Part shown: positions 16,846 to 26,926 of the stretch, in pieces
How the letters are laid out: each line of letters opens with the position of its first letter
Numbering within the stretch: the first letter of the stretch is position 1
Program-made: the position numbers and the translations under genes
DNA from: Ancylobacter sp. Lp-2
GTDB taxonomy: Bacteria > Pseudomonadota > Alphaproteobacteria > Rhizobiales > Xanthobacteraceae
NCBI RefSeq assembly: GCF_020523795.1
Contig: NZ_JAJALI010000012.1
Coordinates: 62,001 to 126,000, forward strand
Length of the DNA stretch: 64,000 nt
Reading direction: 5' to 3'
The notes under the pieces: generated by a model
Told to the model about the DNA's origin: nothing
Seen by the model: only the letters and a program-made list of their open reading frames with translations
Databases searched by the model: none

Positions 16846-16926
16846 AATCTTTCATTGAGCCGTCGCTTGAAGGCGGATAGCGTTCGTTATGGGGCCGGTC
16901 CGCCGGCGGGCATCACGGGGTAGCAG

Positions 16927-18102
16927 ATGAGCACGGGCGTCACCGAGAAGACGCAGACCACCATTGGCGGCATCCGCCGCAAGTTTGCTCCCTGGAACGA
17001 CCCCGCCGCCGTCCCGCTGATCCGCTACGAAAACGTCTCCAAGCGCTTCGGCGAGTTCACCGCCGTCGACAACCTGTCCCTCGACATCTACGAGCGCGAG
17101 TTCTTCGCCCTGCTCGGCCCGTCGGGCTGCGGCAAGACCACGCTGATGCGCATGCTCGCCGGCTTCGAGGATCCCACCGAGGGCCGCATCACCCTCGCCG
17201 GCCAGGACCTCGTCGGCATGCCGCCCTACAAGCGGCAGACCAACATGATGTTCCAGTCCTACGCGCTGTTCCCGCATATGAACGTGATGGACAACATCGC
17301 CTTCGGGCTGAAGCAGGACGGCATGGAGAAGGGCGCCATCGCCGCCCGCGTCGAGGAGATGCTCAAGCTCGTCAAGCTGGAGAAATTCGCCAAGCGCAAG
17401 CCGCACCAGCTTTCCGGTGGCCAGCGCCAGCGCGTGGCACTGGCCCGCTCGCTCGCCAAGCGCCCGAAGGTGCTGCTGCTCGACGAGCCGCTCGGCGCGC
17501 TCGACAAGAAGCTGCGCGAGGAGACCCAGTTCGAGCTGATGGACATCCAGATGCAGCTCGGCATGACCTTCTTGATCGTCACCCACGACCAGGAGGAAGC
17601 GATGACGGTGGCCGACCGCATCGCGGTGATGGACCACGGCAAGCTCATCCAGGTGGCACCGCCGGCGGTGATCTACGAGCACCCCAACTGCCGCTATGTC
17701 GCGGATTTCGTCGGCGACGTGAACATCCTCGAGGCCAAGGTCGAGACGGTCGAGCCCGGCAATGTGGCCCTCTATACCGGCATCGGCGGCGGCGCCAAGC
17801 TGTCCATCGCCCAGAATGTCGAGGCCAAGCCCGGCGACACCGCCTTCGTCGCCATCCGCCCGGAAAAGGTGCGCATCGACATCGATCCGCCGGCCTGGCA
17901 GGAGGCCAACTGCCTGCGCGGCGAAGTGTGGGACATCGGCTATCTCGGTGACCTCTCCATCTACCATGTCGAGCTGGAAGGCGGGGTGCGCATCAAGGCG
18001 GCCAAGCCCAACCTCACCCGCATGGTGGAGCGGCCGATCACCTGGGAAGACAAGGTATGGGTCTCCTGGACGCCGGATGCCGGCGTCGTGCTGACGCGCT
18101 GA
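16927..18102 (+). CDS. potG: polyamine ABC transporter ATP-binding protein (PotG/PotA type)
   Basis: The 391-residue ATPase has Walker A GPSGCGKTT, Q-loop MMFQSYALFPHM, signature LSGGQRQRVALARSL, Walker B VLLLDEP and H-loop IVTHDQEEA, and a C-terminal TOBE-like region (FVGDVNILEAKVE). The sequence ALFPHMNVMDNIAFGLKQDG is typical of the putrescine/spermidine ATPase group. It hydrolyses ATP to drive the PotH-PotI channel. The N-terminal extension of about 40 residues matches PotG rather than PotA. It is followed by potH after 10 bases. No substrate-binding gene (potF) is in this operon. Confidence 0.9.
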   Translation: MSTGVTEKTQTTIGGIRRKFAPWNDPAAVPLIRYENVSKRFGEFTAVDNLSLDIYEREFFALLGPSGCGKTTLMRMLAGFEDPTEGRITLAGQDLVGMPPYKRQTNMMFQSYALFPHMNVMDNIAFGLKQDGMEKGAIAARVEEMLKLVKLEKFAKRKPHQLSGGQRQRVALARSLAKRPKVLLLDEPLGALDKKLREETQFELMDIQMQLGMTFLIVTHDQEEAMTVADRIAVMDHGKLIQVAPPAVIYEHPNCRYVADFVGDVNILEAKVETVEPGNVALYTGIGGGAKLSIAQNVEAKPGDTAFVAIRPEKVRIDIDPPAWQEANCLRGEVWDIGYLGDLSIYHVELEGGVRIKAAKPNLTRMVERPITWEDKVWVSWTPDAGVVLTR

Positions 18103-18112
18103 GGAGGCGGGC

Positions 18113-19024
18113 ATGGCCGCGAAAGCAAAAGGACGTTGGCTCGTCCTCGCCGTTCCCTATCTCTGGCTGCTGGTGCTGTTCCTCGTCCCGTTCCTGATCG
18201 TCTTCAAGATCAGCCTGTCGCAGGACGCCATCGCCCAGCCGCCCTACGAGCCGGTGTTCGACCTCGCCGCCGGCTGGGAGGCCTTCACCGACGCCTTCAG
18301 CCAGCTCAATTTCGATAATTACGCCTACGTCCTGTCCTGGGACAACGAGTTCATCGAGGCCTACGGCTCCAGCCTCTGGATCGCCGGCATCTCGACGCTG
18401 CTGCTGCTCGCGGTCGGCTACCCGATCGCCTACGGCATGGCGCGGGCGCCGAAATCGATCCGCCCGACGCTGCTGATGCTGGTGATCCTGCCGTTCTGGA
18501 CCTCGTTCCTGATCCGCGTCTATGCCTGGATCGGCATCCTGTCGCCGGAAGGGCTGCTCAACCAATTGCTGATCGCGCTCGGCATCATCAACCCGGACGC
18601 GCCGCTGCAGATCCTCGCCACCGATACGGCGGTCTATATCGGCATCGTCTATTCCTACCTGCCCTTCATGATCCTGCCGCTCTATTCGGCGCTGGAGAAG
18701 ATGGACGAGACGCTCCTGGAAGCCGCCGCCGACCTCGGCTGCCCGCCCTTCGCCGCCTTCTGGAAGATCACCTGGCCGCTGTCGCTGCCCGGCGTGTTCG
18801 CCGGCTGCCTGCTGTGCTTCATCCCGGCAGTGGGCGAGTTCGTCATTCCCGACCTGCTCGGCGGTTCCGACACCATGATGATCGGCAAGGTGCTGTGGAC
18901 CGAATTCTCGGTGAACCGCTCCTGGACGGTGTCCGCCGCGGTGGCGGTGCTGCTGCTGCTGGTGCTGGTGATCCCCATCGTCTTCTACCAGAACGTTCAG
19001 GCCAAAGAGATGGAGGGCCGCTAG
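18113..19024 (+). CDS. potH: polyamine ABC transporter permease PotH
   Basis: A 303-residue inner-membrane permease with six predicted segments (for instance LVLAVPYLWLLVLFLVPFLI at the start). The binding-protein-dependent-transport signature is present: EAAADLGCPPFAAFWKITWP, which contains the EAA loop that docks on the ATPase. The opening SLSQDAIAQPPYEPV loop in the periplasm resembles PotH. The stop codon is followed at once by potI (ATG 19025), so the two are certainly co-transcribed with potG. Confidence 0.9.
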   Translation: MAAKAKGRWLVLAVPYLWLLVLFLVPFLIVFKISLSQDAIAQPPYEPVFDLAAGWEAFTDAFSQLNFDNYAYVLSWDNEFIEAYGSSLWIAGISTLLLLAVGYPIAYGMARAPKSIRPTLLMLVILPFWTSFLIRVYAWIGILSPEGLLNQLLIALGIINPDAPLQILATDTAVYIGIVYSYLPFMILPLYSALEKMDETLLEAAADLGCPPFAAFWKITWPLSLPGVFAGCLLCFIPAVGEFVIPDLLGGSDTMMIGKVLWTEFSVNRSWTVSAAVAVLLLLVLVIPIVFYQNVQAKEMEGR

Positions 19025-19843
19025 ATGCGCAAGGGGCTTTCCTGGTTCAACACCACTTCGATCGCGCTCGGCTTCACCTTCCTCTATCTGCCGATTGTGC
19101 TGTTGGTGATCTATTCGTTCAACGCCTCGCGGCTGGTCACCGTCTGGGCCGGCTTCTCGACGGAGTGGTACTGGAAGCTGCTGCAGAACGACCAGCTGCT
19201 CGAAGCCGCCTGGGTGACGCTGCGCGTCGCCTTCCTCTCGGCGAGCGTGGCCACCGTGCTCGGCACCCTGGCGGCGATCGCCCTGACCCGCTATGGGCGC
19301 TTCAACGGCCGCATATTGTTCTCCGGCATGGTCTACGCCCCGCTGGTGATGCCGGAGGTGATCACCGGCCTGTCGCTGCTGCTCTTGTTCGTGGCGGTGA
19401 ACTTCGACCGCGGCTTCTGGACCATCACGCTGGCCCACATCACCTTCACCATGTGCTTCGTGTCGGTGGTGGTGCAGTCGCGGCTGGTCACCTTCGACCG
19501 CTCGCTGGAGGAGGCGGCGCTCGATCTCGGCTGCCCGCCCTTGAAGACCTTCTTCGTGGTGACGCTGCCGATCATCCTGCCGGCGGTGGTCTCCGGCTGG
19601 ATGCTGGCCTTCACCCTGTCGCTCGACGACCTCGTCATCGCCAGCTTCACCACCGGCCCCGGCGCCACCACCCTGCCGATGCGCATCTACAGCCAGGTAC
19701 GCCTCGGCGTGACGCCGGAAATCAATGCCATCTGCACGATCCTGATCGCCATCGTCACCGTGGTGGTGGTGATCGCCTCGGTCATCACCAAGCGGCAGGA
19801 AGTCGCGCGCGAAAGGGCGGAGCGACTGGCGGCGGCTGGCTGA
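19025..19843 (+). CDS. potI: polyamine ABC transporter permease PotI
   Basis: A 272-residue partner permease with about six membrane segments and the EAA loop EEAALDLGCPPLKTFFVVTL. Segments such as FLYLPIVLLVIYSFNASRLV and SLDDLVIASFTTGPGATTLP match PotI. It forms the heteromeric channel with PotH. The gene begins one base after the potH stop. After potI, about 130 bases separate it from a phosphatase gene on the same strand. Confidence 0.9.
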   Translation: MRKGLSWFNTTSIALGFTFLYLPIVLLVIYSFNASRLVTVWAGFSTEWYWKLLQNDQLLEAAWVTLRVAFLSASVATVLGTLAAIALTRYGRFNGRILFSGMVYAPLVMPEVITGLSLLLLFVAVNFDRGFWTITLAHITFTMCFVSVVVQSRLVTFDRSLEEAALDLGCPPLKTFFVVTLPIILPAVVSGWMLAFTLSLDDLVIASFTTGPGATTLPMRIYSQVRLGVTPEINAICTILIAIVTVVVVIASVITKRQEVARERAERLAAAG

Positions 19844-19970
19844 ATTCCGACATGATTCCGGGCGAGGAATGGCCGTATTGCACGATCGTTCCTTCCGCCC
19901 GGTTTCCGTCACGCGAGCCCCGCTCCCAAGAGCCCCCCGCTTCCAAGAGCCCTGCCCAAGAGCCCCTGCC

Positions 19971-20612
19971 ATGAGCCAGACCGATGCCCTCGACGCCGCA
20001 GGCGAGGCCGCTACCTCGACGCATCCCGATGCCGCCCGGCGACCGGGACGCCTGCGTCGCGTCCTGCGCCGCAGCGTTCAGGTCGTGGGCGTGGTGGTGC
20101 TGCTGATCGGCGTCTATCTCGGCATCGAGCAGCTGATCGGCAATTTCCACACCGTGGTGCCCGGCGAGCTCTACCGCTCCGCCCAGATCGACGCCCGCGA
20201 GCTTGCCGGCCTCCAGAAGGACTACGGCATCAAGACGGTCATCAACCTGCGCGGCGCCTCGAACCATTCCTGGTACCAGGACGAAGTGGCCGAGAGCAGC
20301 AGGCTGGGGTTGACCCATATCGATTTCGGCCTCTCCGCCGGGCGCGAGCTGACGCAACCGCAGGTGGAGCAGCTGATCGCCCTGATGCGCGACGCGCCGA
20401 AGCCGATCCTGGTGCATTGCCGGGGCGGCGCCGATCGCTCGGGCATCGCCTCGGCGCTCTATGTCGCCGCCATCGCCAAGGAAGGCGAGATGGCCGCCGA
20501 ATGGCAGCTGTCGCTGTTCTACGGCCATTTCCCCTTCCCGTTCGCCCCCGCCTGGGCGATGGACGAGACCTTCGAGCGCATCGAGCCCTGGCTGGGTTTT
20601 CCCAATTCGTGA
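19971..20612 (+). CDS. membrane-anchored dual-specificity / tyrosine phosphatase-like protein
   Basis: A 213-residue protein with a basic N-terminus, one membrane segment (about residues 36-57, VQVVGVVVLLIGVYLG) and a cysteine-phosphatase domain. The catalytic motif HC-X5-R is visible as HCRGGADRSG, with Cys150 and Arg156. The core FHTVVPGELYRSAQIDAREL is typical of the bacterial Siw14/atypical DSP group. ATG 19971 is the last start before the basic segment; the longer frame to 19869 contains an unlikely repeat-like leader with CCAAGAGCCCC copies. Its substrate is unknown; it may be a lipid, a nucleotide or a protein phosphate. It precedes mutL by about 90 bases. Confidence 0.82.
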   Translation: MSQTDALDAAGEAATSTHPDAARRPGRLRRVLRRSVQVVGVVVLLIGVYLGIEQLIGNFHTVVPGELYRSAQIDARELAGLQKDYGIKTVINLRGASNHSWYQDEVAESSRLGLTHIDFGLSAGRELTQPQVEQLIALMRDAPKPILVHCRGGADRSGIASALYVAAIAKEGEMAAEWQLSLFYGHFPFPFAPAWAMDETFERIEPWLGFPNS

Positions 20613-20699
20613 TGTGAACGACGGGCGGTTTCGGAGCGCATGGCCCGGCGCCAGCGTGTAGGCTGGCGGACCGTCCTCGAATCGAGCCCACGACCGATC

Positions 20700-22598
20700 A
20701 TGCCGCTGCGCCTGCTTCCTTCCACGCTGGTCGACCGCATCGCCGCCGGCGAGGTGGTGGAACGCCCGGCCGCGGCGCTGAAGGAAATCGTCGAGAACGC
20801 CCTCGACGCCGGGGCGCGACGCGTCGAGATCGTCATCGACGGCGGCGGGCGCCGGCTGCTGCGCGTCACCGACGACGGCAGCGGCATGAGCGCGGAAGAC
20901 CTCGCTCTGTGCGTCGAGCGCCACGCCACCTCCAAACTCGACGCCGAGGACCTGATGGCGATCGCCACGCTGGGCTTTCGCGGCGAGGCGCTGCCCTCGA
21001 TCGGCGCGGTGGCGCGGCTCTCCATCGTGAGCCGGCCGGCGGGGGCCTCCAGCGCCAACGAGATCCGCGTCGAGGCCGGGGTGAAAGGCGAGGTGCGCCC
21101 CGCCGCGCTCGGCCCCGGCACGCGGGTCGAGGTGCGCGACCTGTTCTTCGCCACCCCGGCGCGGCTGAAATTCCTGAAATCCGAGCGCGCCGAGACGGCG
21201 GCGGCGGTCGATGCGGTGCGCCGCCTCGCCCTCGCCCGCCCCGAGGTCGCCTTCACGCTGGTGACCGACGACCGCGCGCCCGTCACCTGGCCGGCGCGCA
21301 GCGCCGACGCCGCCGGGCGACGGGCGCGCATCGCCGACGTGCTCGGCCACGAGGTGGCGCAGAACGCGCTCGACATCGAGGGACGGCGCGAGGGCGCCCG
21401 GCTCACCGGCCTCGCCGGGCTGCCGACCTATTCCAAGGCCAACTCTCTGTCGCAATATCTGTTCGTCAATGGCCGCCCGGTGCGCGACAAGGTGCTGATC
21501 GGCGCCATCCGCGCCGCCTATTCCGACCTGCTGCCCTCCGACCGTCACCCGGTGACGGTGCTGTTCCTCGACCTCGATCCGGAGGGTGTCGACGTCAACG
21601 TCCACCCGGCCAAGACCGAGGTGCGCTTCCGCGACGCCGGCAACATCCGCGCGCTGATGGTGCGCACTCTGACCGACGCGCTCACCGCCGGGGTGCCGCG
21701 CACCGCCTCCACCGCCGCCGACAAGCTGGCGGAACTGGCGCGGGCGAATATGGGGGCGAGCGTGCTGCCCGCCGCGCCGCTGCGCATCCCGCCCGCCGCC
21801 GCCGGCTGGCGGCAATCCTCGCCGCCCACCGATTGGCGCCAGTCCTGGGCCCGCCCGGAAGGCTGGGAGCCGACGGCGGGCTTCGCCGAGCCGCCGGACG
21901 AGCCGGGCGCCGGCCCCACCGCACCAGATCTCGGTCTCCGCCTCGATCTCGGCCTCGACCTCGCCCCGGCGGCGGATGCCCGCGCCCATGAGGCGCCGGC
22001 ACAGGCCGATGCGATGGACCGCCCGCTTGGCGCCGCCCGCGCGCAGCTGCACGAGACCTACATCGTCGCGCAGACGCAGAACGGCGTGGTCATCGTCGAC
22101 CAGCACGCCGCGCATGAGCGCATCGTCTATGAGAAGCTGAAGGCCGCCATGGAGCGCGACGGCCTCGCCCGGCAGATGCTGCTGGTGCCCCTCGTGGTCG
22201 ACCTCGACCCTTCCGAGGCGGCGCGACTGGCCGAGCGCGCCGAGGCGCTGGAGCGTTTCGGCCTGGTGGTCGAGGCCTTCGGGCCGGGCGCGCTGCTGGT
22301 GCGCGAGGTGCCGGCGCTGATCGGCGAGGCCGACGTACCCGCCTTGATCCGCGAGCTTGCCGAGCACGCCGCGGAATGGGACGATGAGATGCCGCTGGAG
22401 CGGCGGCTGCTGCATGTCGCCGCCACCATGGCCTGCCACGGCTCGGTGCGCGCCGGCCGGCGGTTGCGGCCCGAGGAGATGAACGCCCTGCTGCGCGAGA
22501 TGGAACGCACCCCCAATGCCGGCCAGTGCAATCACGGGCGGCCGACCTTCGTGACGCTGTCGCTCCCCGACATCGAGAAACTGTTCGCGCGCCGCTGA
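20700..22598 (+). CDS. mutL: DNA mismatch repair protein MutL
   Basis: The 632-residue protein has the GHKL ATPase of MutL: EIVENALDAGA, DDGSGMSAED, RHATSKL and GFRGEALPSIGAVA. The C-terminal domain contains the metal-binding endonuclease motif DQHAAHERIVYE, plus ACHGSVRAG and CNHGRPTF elements. It is thus a nicking MutL of the kind used by bacteria without MutH. Between the domains is a Pro/Ala/Trp-rich linker. ATG 20700 gives MPLRLLPSTLVDRIAAGEVV, the usual start. No mutS is in the window. Confidence 0.96.
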   Translation: MPLRLLPSTLVDRIAAGEVVERPAAALKEIVENALDAGARRVEIVIDGGGRRLLRVTDDGSGMSAEDLALCVERHATSKLDAEDLMAIATLGFRGEALPSIGAVARLSIVSRPAGASSANEIRVEAGVKGEVRPAALGPGTRVEVRDLFFATPARLKFLKSERAETAAAVDAVRRLALARPEVAFTLVTDDRAPVTWPARSADAAGRRARIADVLGHEVAQNALDIEGRREGARLTGLAGLPTYSKANSLSQYLFVNGRPVRDKVLIGAIRAAYSDLLPSDRHPVTVLFLDLDPEGVDVNVHPAKTEVRFRDAGNIRALMVRTLTDALTAGVPRTASTAADKLAELARANMGASVLPAAPLRIPPAAAGWRQSSPPTDWRQSWARPEGWEPTAGFAEPPDEPGAGPTAPDLGLRLDLGLDLAPAADARAHEAPAQADAMDRPLGAARAQLHETYIVAQTQNGVVIVDQHAAHERIVYEKLKAAMERDGLARQMLLVPLVVDLDPSEAARLAERAEALERFGLVVEAFGPGALLVREVPALIGEADVPALIRELAEHAAEWDDEMPLERRLLHVAATMACHGSVRAGRRLRPEEMNALLREMERTPNAGQCNHGRPTFVTLSLPDIEKLFARR

Positions 22599-22633
22599 GA
22601 CCGCACACCGCGAACCCTGCCGAGTGACGCATC

Positions 22634-23923
22634 TTGACTGACGCCTTGACCGAAAACGGCCATCCGAACAGCTGGTATGCCGCCACGGCGACGCCGTTTC
22701 CCGGCTTCCCGCCGCTGCGCGGCACGGTGCGCGCCGATGTCTGCGTGATCGGCGGCGGCTATACCGGCCTGTCCGCCGCGCTGCATCTCGCCGAGGCCGG
22801 GCTCGACGTGGTGGTGCTGGAAGCGGCGAAGATCGGCTCCGGCGCCTCCGGCCGCAATGGCGGCCAGATCCATTCCGGCCAGCGCCGCGACCAGGACTGG
22901 CTGGAGGACAAGGTCGGGCTCGACATGGCCAAGGCGCTGTGGCGCCTCGCCGAGGATGCCAAGGCCGACCTCTACGCGCTGATCGCCCGCCACGCCATCG
23001 ACTGCGCCCCGCGCAAGGGGCTGATCATGGCCGACCACAAGCCGGGCTATGTCGCCCATTCGCACGCCTATGCCCGCAAGCTGGCCGAGGTCTACGACTA
23101 TCCGCATGTCGACCCGCTGTCCCGCGATGAGCTGCGCGCGCTCGTCGGCACCGATGCCTATCATGGCGGGGCGATCGACCATGAGGGCGGCCACCTCCAC
23201 CCGCTCAACCTCGCGCTCGGCATCGCCCACGCGGCAGTGGCCGCCGGCGCGAAGCTCCATGAGCATTCACGCGCCCGCCGCATCGAGGAGAACGGCCGGG
23301 TGAAGGTGGCGACCGCCGAGGGCACGGTCGAAGCCGACTGGGTGCTCGAATGCGGCGACGGGCTGCAGGACGGGCTCGACGCCCGCGTCGACCGACATGT
23401 GATGCCGATCGCCAACTACATCGCCGCCACAAAGCCGCTCGGCGACCGGGCGAAGACCATCATCGCCAATGACGCGGCGGTGGCCGACAGCCGCTTCGTC
23501 GTCAATTATTACCGGCTGAGCGAAGACGGGCGGCTGCTGTTCGGCGGCGGCGAGAGCTATACGCGCCGGCTGCGCGCCAATCCCGGCGCCTTCGTGCGGC
23601 CCTACATGCTGAAGATCTTCCCGCAGCTCGCCGATGTGCGCATCGATTATGGCTGGGGCGGCATTCTCGGCATCACCATGACCCGCATGCCCTTCGTGCG
23701 GCGGCTGGGGCCGAAGGTGCTGACCGCCGCCGGCTATTCGGGCCAGGGCGTTATGCTGGCGCCTTATTTCGGCAGGATCCTCGCCGAGGCGGTGGCCGGC
23801 CAGCTCGGGCGCTTCGACCTTCTGCAAAAGCTGCCGGTGCCCGCCTTTCCCGGCGGCCCGCTGATGCGCTGGCCGCTGCTCGCCGCCGGGCTGAGCTATT
23901 ACGCCCTGCGCGACAGGCTGTGA
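22634..23923 (+). CDS. puuB: FAD-dependent gamma-glutamylputrescine oxidase-like protein (PuuB-like)
   Basis: A 429-residue DAO-type flavin oxidoreductase. The Rossmann motif VCVIGGGYTGLSAALHLAEA with following VVVLEAAKIGSGASGRNGGQ is the FAD-binding GxGxxG...RNGG signature of PuuB/OrdL. The sequence IHSGQRRDQDW and C-terminal TAAGYSGQGVMLAPYFGRIL fit the same group. The start codon is TTG (22634); no in-frame ATG lies near enough. PuuB oxidises gamma-glutamylputrescine in the putrescine route that begins with PuuA. The gene lies 6 kb from the puuA-like gene, separated by potGHI, a phosphatase and mutL, so the linkage is loose. Confidence 0.85.
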   Translation: MTDALTENGHPNSWYAATATPFPGFPPLRGTVRADVCVIGGGYTGLSAALHLAEAGLDVVVLEAAKIGSGASGRNGGQIHSGQRRDQDWLEDKVGLDMAKALWRLAEDAKADLYALIARHAIDCAPRKGLIMADHKPGYVAHSHAYARKLAEVYDYPHVDPLSRDELRALVGTDAYHGGAIDHEGGHLHPLNLALGIAHAAVAAGAKLHEHSRARRIEENGRVKVATAEGTVEADWVLECGDGLQDGLDARVDRHVMPIANYIAATKPLGDRAKTIIANDAAVADSRFVVNYYRLSEDGRLLFGGGESYTRRLRANPGAFVRPYMLKIFPQLADVRIDYGWGGILGITMTRMPFVRRLGPKVLTAAGYSGQGVMLAPYFGRILAEAVAGQLGRFDLLQKLPVPAFPGGPLMRWPLLAAGLSYYALRDRL

Positions 23924-23932
23924 GGATCTTCA

Positions 23933-24460
23933 TTGCTGGATCTGCAAAGCTGGGCGCACGACGCGCTGGCCTTCGTCGAGGCGCACGCACATCTCGCCCC
24001 CTATATCGTCTTCGCCCTCGCCTTCGGTGAATCGCTGGCGGTGATCTCGCTGCTGGTGCCGGCGACCTTCATCCTGGTCGGCGTCGGCGCTCTCATCGAG
24101 GCCGGCGGCATGGCGCTGCTGCCGATCTGGGCCGGAGCGGCGGCGGGGGCGGCTCTCGGCGACGCGGTGTCCTACTGGGTCGGCTTCCATTTCAAGGAAC
24201 ACACGCACCGGATCTGGCCGTTCAGCCGACACCCGCAGATGCTAGAGCGCGGCGAGCGCTTCTTTCACCGCTACGGCTCGTGGAGCGTGTTCATCGGCCG
24301 CTTCTTCGGGCCGATCCGCGCGGTGATCCCGCTGGTGGCTGGCATGTTCGCCATGCCGGCACTCATGTTCCAGATGGCCAACATCGCCTCGGCGATGCTG
24401 TGGGCGCTGGTGCTGCTGGCGCCGGGCGCGGCGGTGATGAAGTTCTGGAGCGGGTGGTAA
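23933..24460 (+). CDS. DedA-family membrane protein
   Basis: A 175-residue DedA protein with four or five membrane segments. The motif GRFFGPIRAVIPLVAGM is the family hallmark, and the early FALAFGESLAVISLLVPATF segment is also typical. DedA proteins include flippases for undecaprenyl phosphate and phosphatidylethanolamine and others needed for envelope integrity; the specific lipid is unknown here. It starts with TTG preceded by GAGGA, only 10 bases after the puuB-like stop, so it is probably co-transcribed. It converges on the DUF2165 gene. Confidence 0.88.
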   Translation: MLDLQSWAHDALAFVEAHAHLAPYIVFALAFGESLAVISLLVPATFILVGVGALIEAGGMALLPIWAGAAAGAALGDAVSYWVGFHFKEHTHRIWPFSRHPQMLERGERFFHRYGSWSVFIGRFFGPIRAVIPLVAGMFAMPALMFQMANIASAMLWALVLLAPGAAVMKFWSGW

Positions 24461-24472
24461 GGTCCGTGGGCC

Positions 24473-24961
24473 TCAGTGCGGCTCGGGCAGGCTGACGAAG
24501 ATCAGCACGCCGAGCATCGTCATGTAGAAGCGGAACGCCGATTCCTGGCCGTTCCAGGTCGCGGACTGCCACATCTGGAAGTACTCGCCGCCGACGACCA
24601 TGAAGCCGAAGAACCACAGCGCGAAGCCGAGGCCGACGCCGGCCACCACCCATGTCTTGGCATGGGCGAAGCGCGCCTCGTCGCGCAGGGCCCGCAGCAT
24701 GCGGAACGCCGCGCTCGCCAGCACGATGCCGACGACAACCTCGGCGGCGATGATCGCGACATAGGCCGTGCGCCACAGCGCCGGATCGGTGATCGCCCGG
24801 CCGGTCAGCGGATTGCCGGGAAAGGTGGTGTCCATGCTGAGGACGTGCTGGACGAAGGCGTAGTTCGCCCCCCAATCCGCGACATTGTTGTAGGCGACCA
24901 GCAGCGCGAAGGCGGCCAGCGCCGCCACCATGAAGCTCTTGGTCAGCCGAACGATGATCAT
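24473..24961 (-). CDS. DUF2165 family membrane protein
   Basis: A 162-residue protein with four predicted membrane segments (for example SFMVAALAAFALLVAYNNVA and VVGIVLASAAFRMLRAL) and the typical DUF2165 features: N-terminal YNNVADWGANYAFVQHVLSM, then FFGFMVVGGEYFQMWQS. The function of this family is unknown. ATG 24961 has GGAGGGG upstream; the longer frame to 25117 is a non-homologous Arg/Pro-rich leader. It is convergent with the DedA gene and lies about 180 bases downstream of ilvC on the same strand. Confidence 0.88.
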   Translation of the reverse strand: MIIVRLTKSFMVAALAAFALLVAYNNVADWGANYAFVQHVLSMDTTFPGNPLTGRAITDPALWRTAYVAIIAAEVVVGIVLASAAFRMLRALRDEARFAHAKTWVVAGVGLGFALWFFGFMVVGGEYFQMWQSATWNGQESAFRFYMTMLGVLIFVSLPEPH

Positions 24962-25092
24962 GCGCCCCTCCGACGTCGCCGGCGGACGCGATGCCCGCGG
25001 GCCTATCGAGCCACGCCCATAGCATGGCCCACCCGTCCTGCCAGCCGCAACCGAAGGCCGGCGCGGCCGGATGACCGGCCTGAAACGCAAAG

Positions 25093-25116
25093 TGCCGCCG
25101 CCCGAGGGCGACGGCA
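25093..25116 (-). terminator. probable intrinsic terminator of ilvC
   Basis: Downstream of ilvC on the minus strand, TGCCGTCGCCC / GGGCGGCGGCA forms a stem with one T-G wobble and a short loop, followed by CTTTGCGTTTC. The U-tract is weak but the position, about 27 bases after the stop, fits. Confidence 0.6.
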
Positions 25117-25142
25117 CCGACGCATCGCAAGCGCGATAAGGC

Positions 25143-26851
<1,709 letters not shown>

Positions 26852-26867
26852 TGCCGGAAAACTCAGT

Positions 26868-26882
26868 ACCGTACGTTACGGT
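26868..26882. promoter_or_regulatory. candidate TetR operator upstream of tetR-ilvC
   Basis: The sequence ACCGTA-CGT-TACGGT is a perfect inverted repeat located 17 bases upstream of the TetR start codon, and the flanks (GT...TC) partly continue the symmetry. TetR dimers bind this kind of short dyad near their own promoter. Confidence 0.65.
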
Positions 26883-26926
26883 TCTCCTATAGGAGCCGCC
26901 CTTCCGATGCAAGCGGCAGTGACGCT

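Noticed and set aside
19785-22535. A 916-codon minus-strand open frame opposite the phosphatase and mutL
   Set aside because: It is antisense to MutL, whose motifs are complete; its translation has no recognisable domain.
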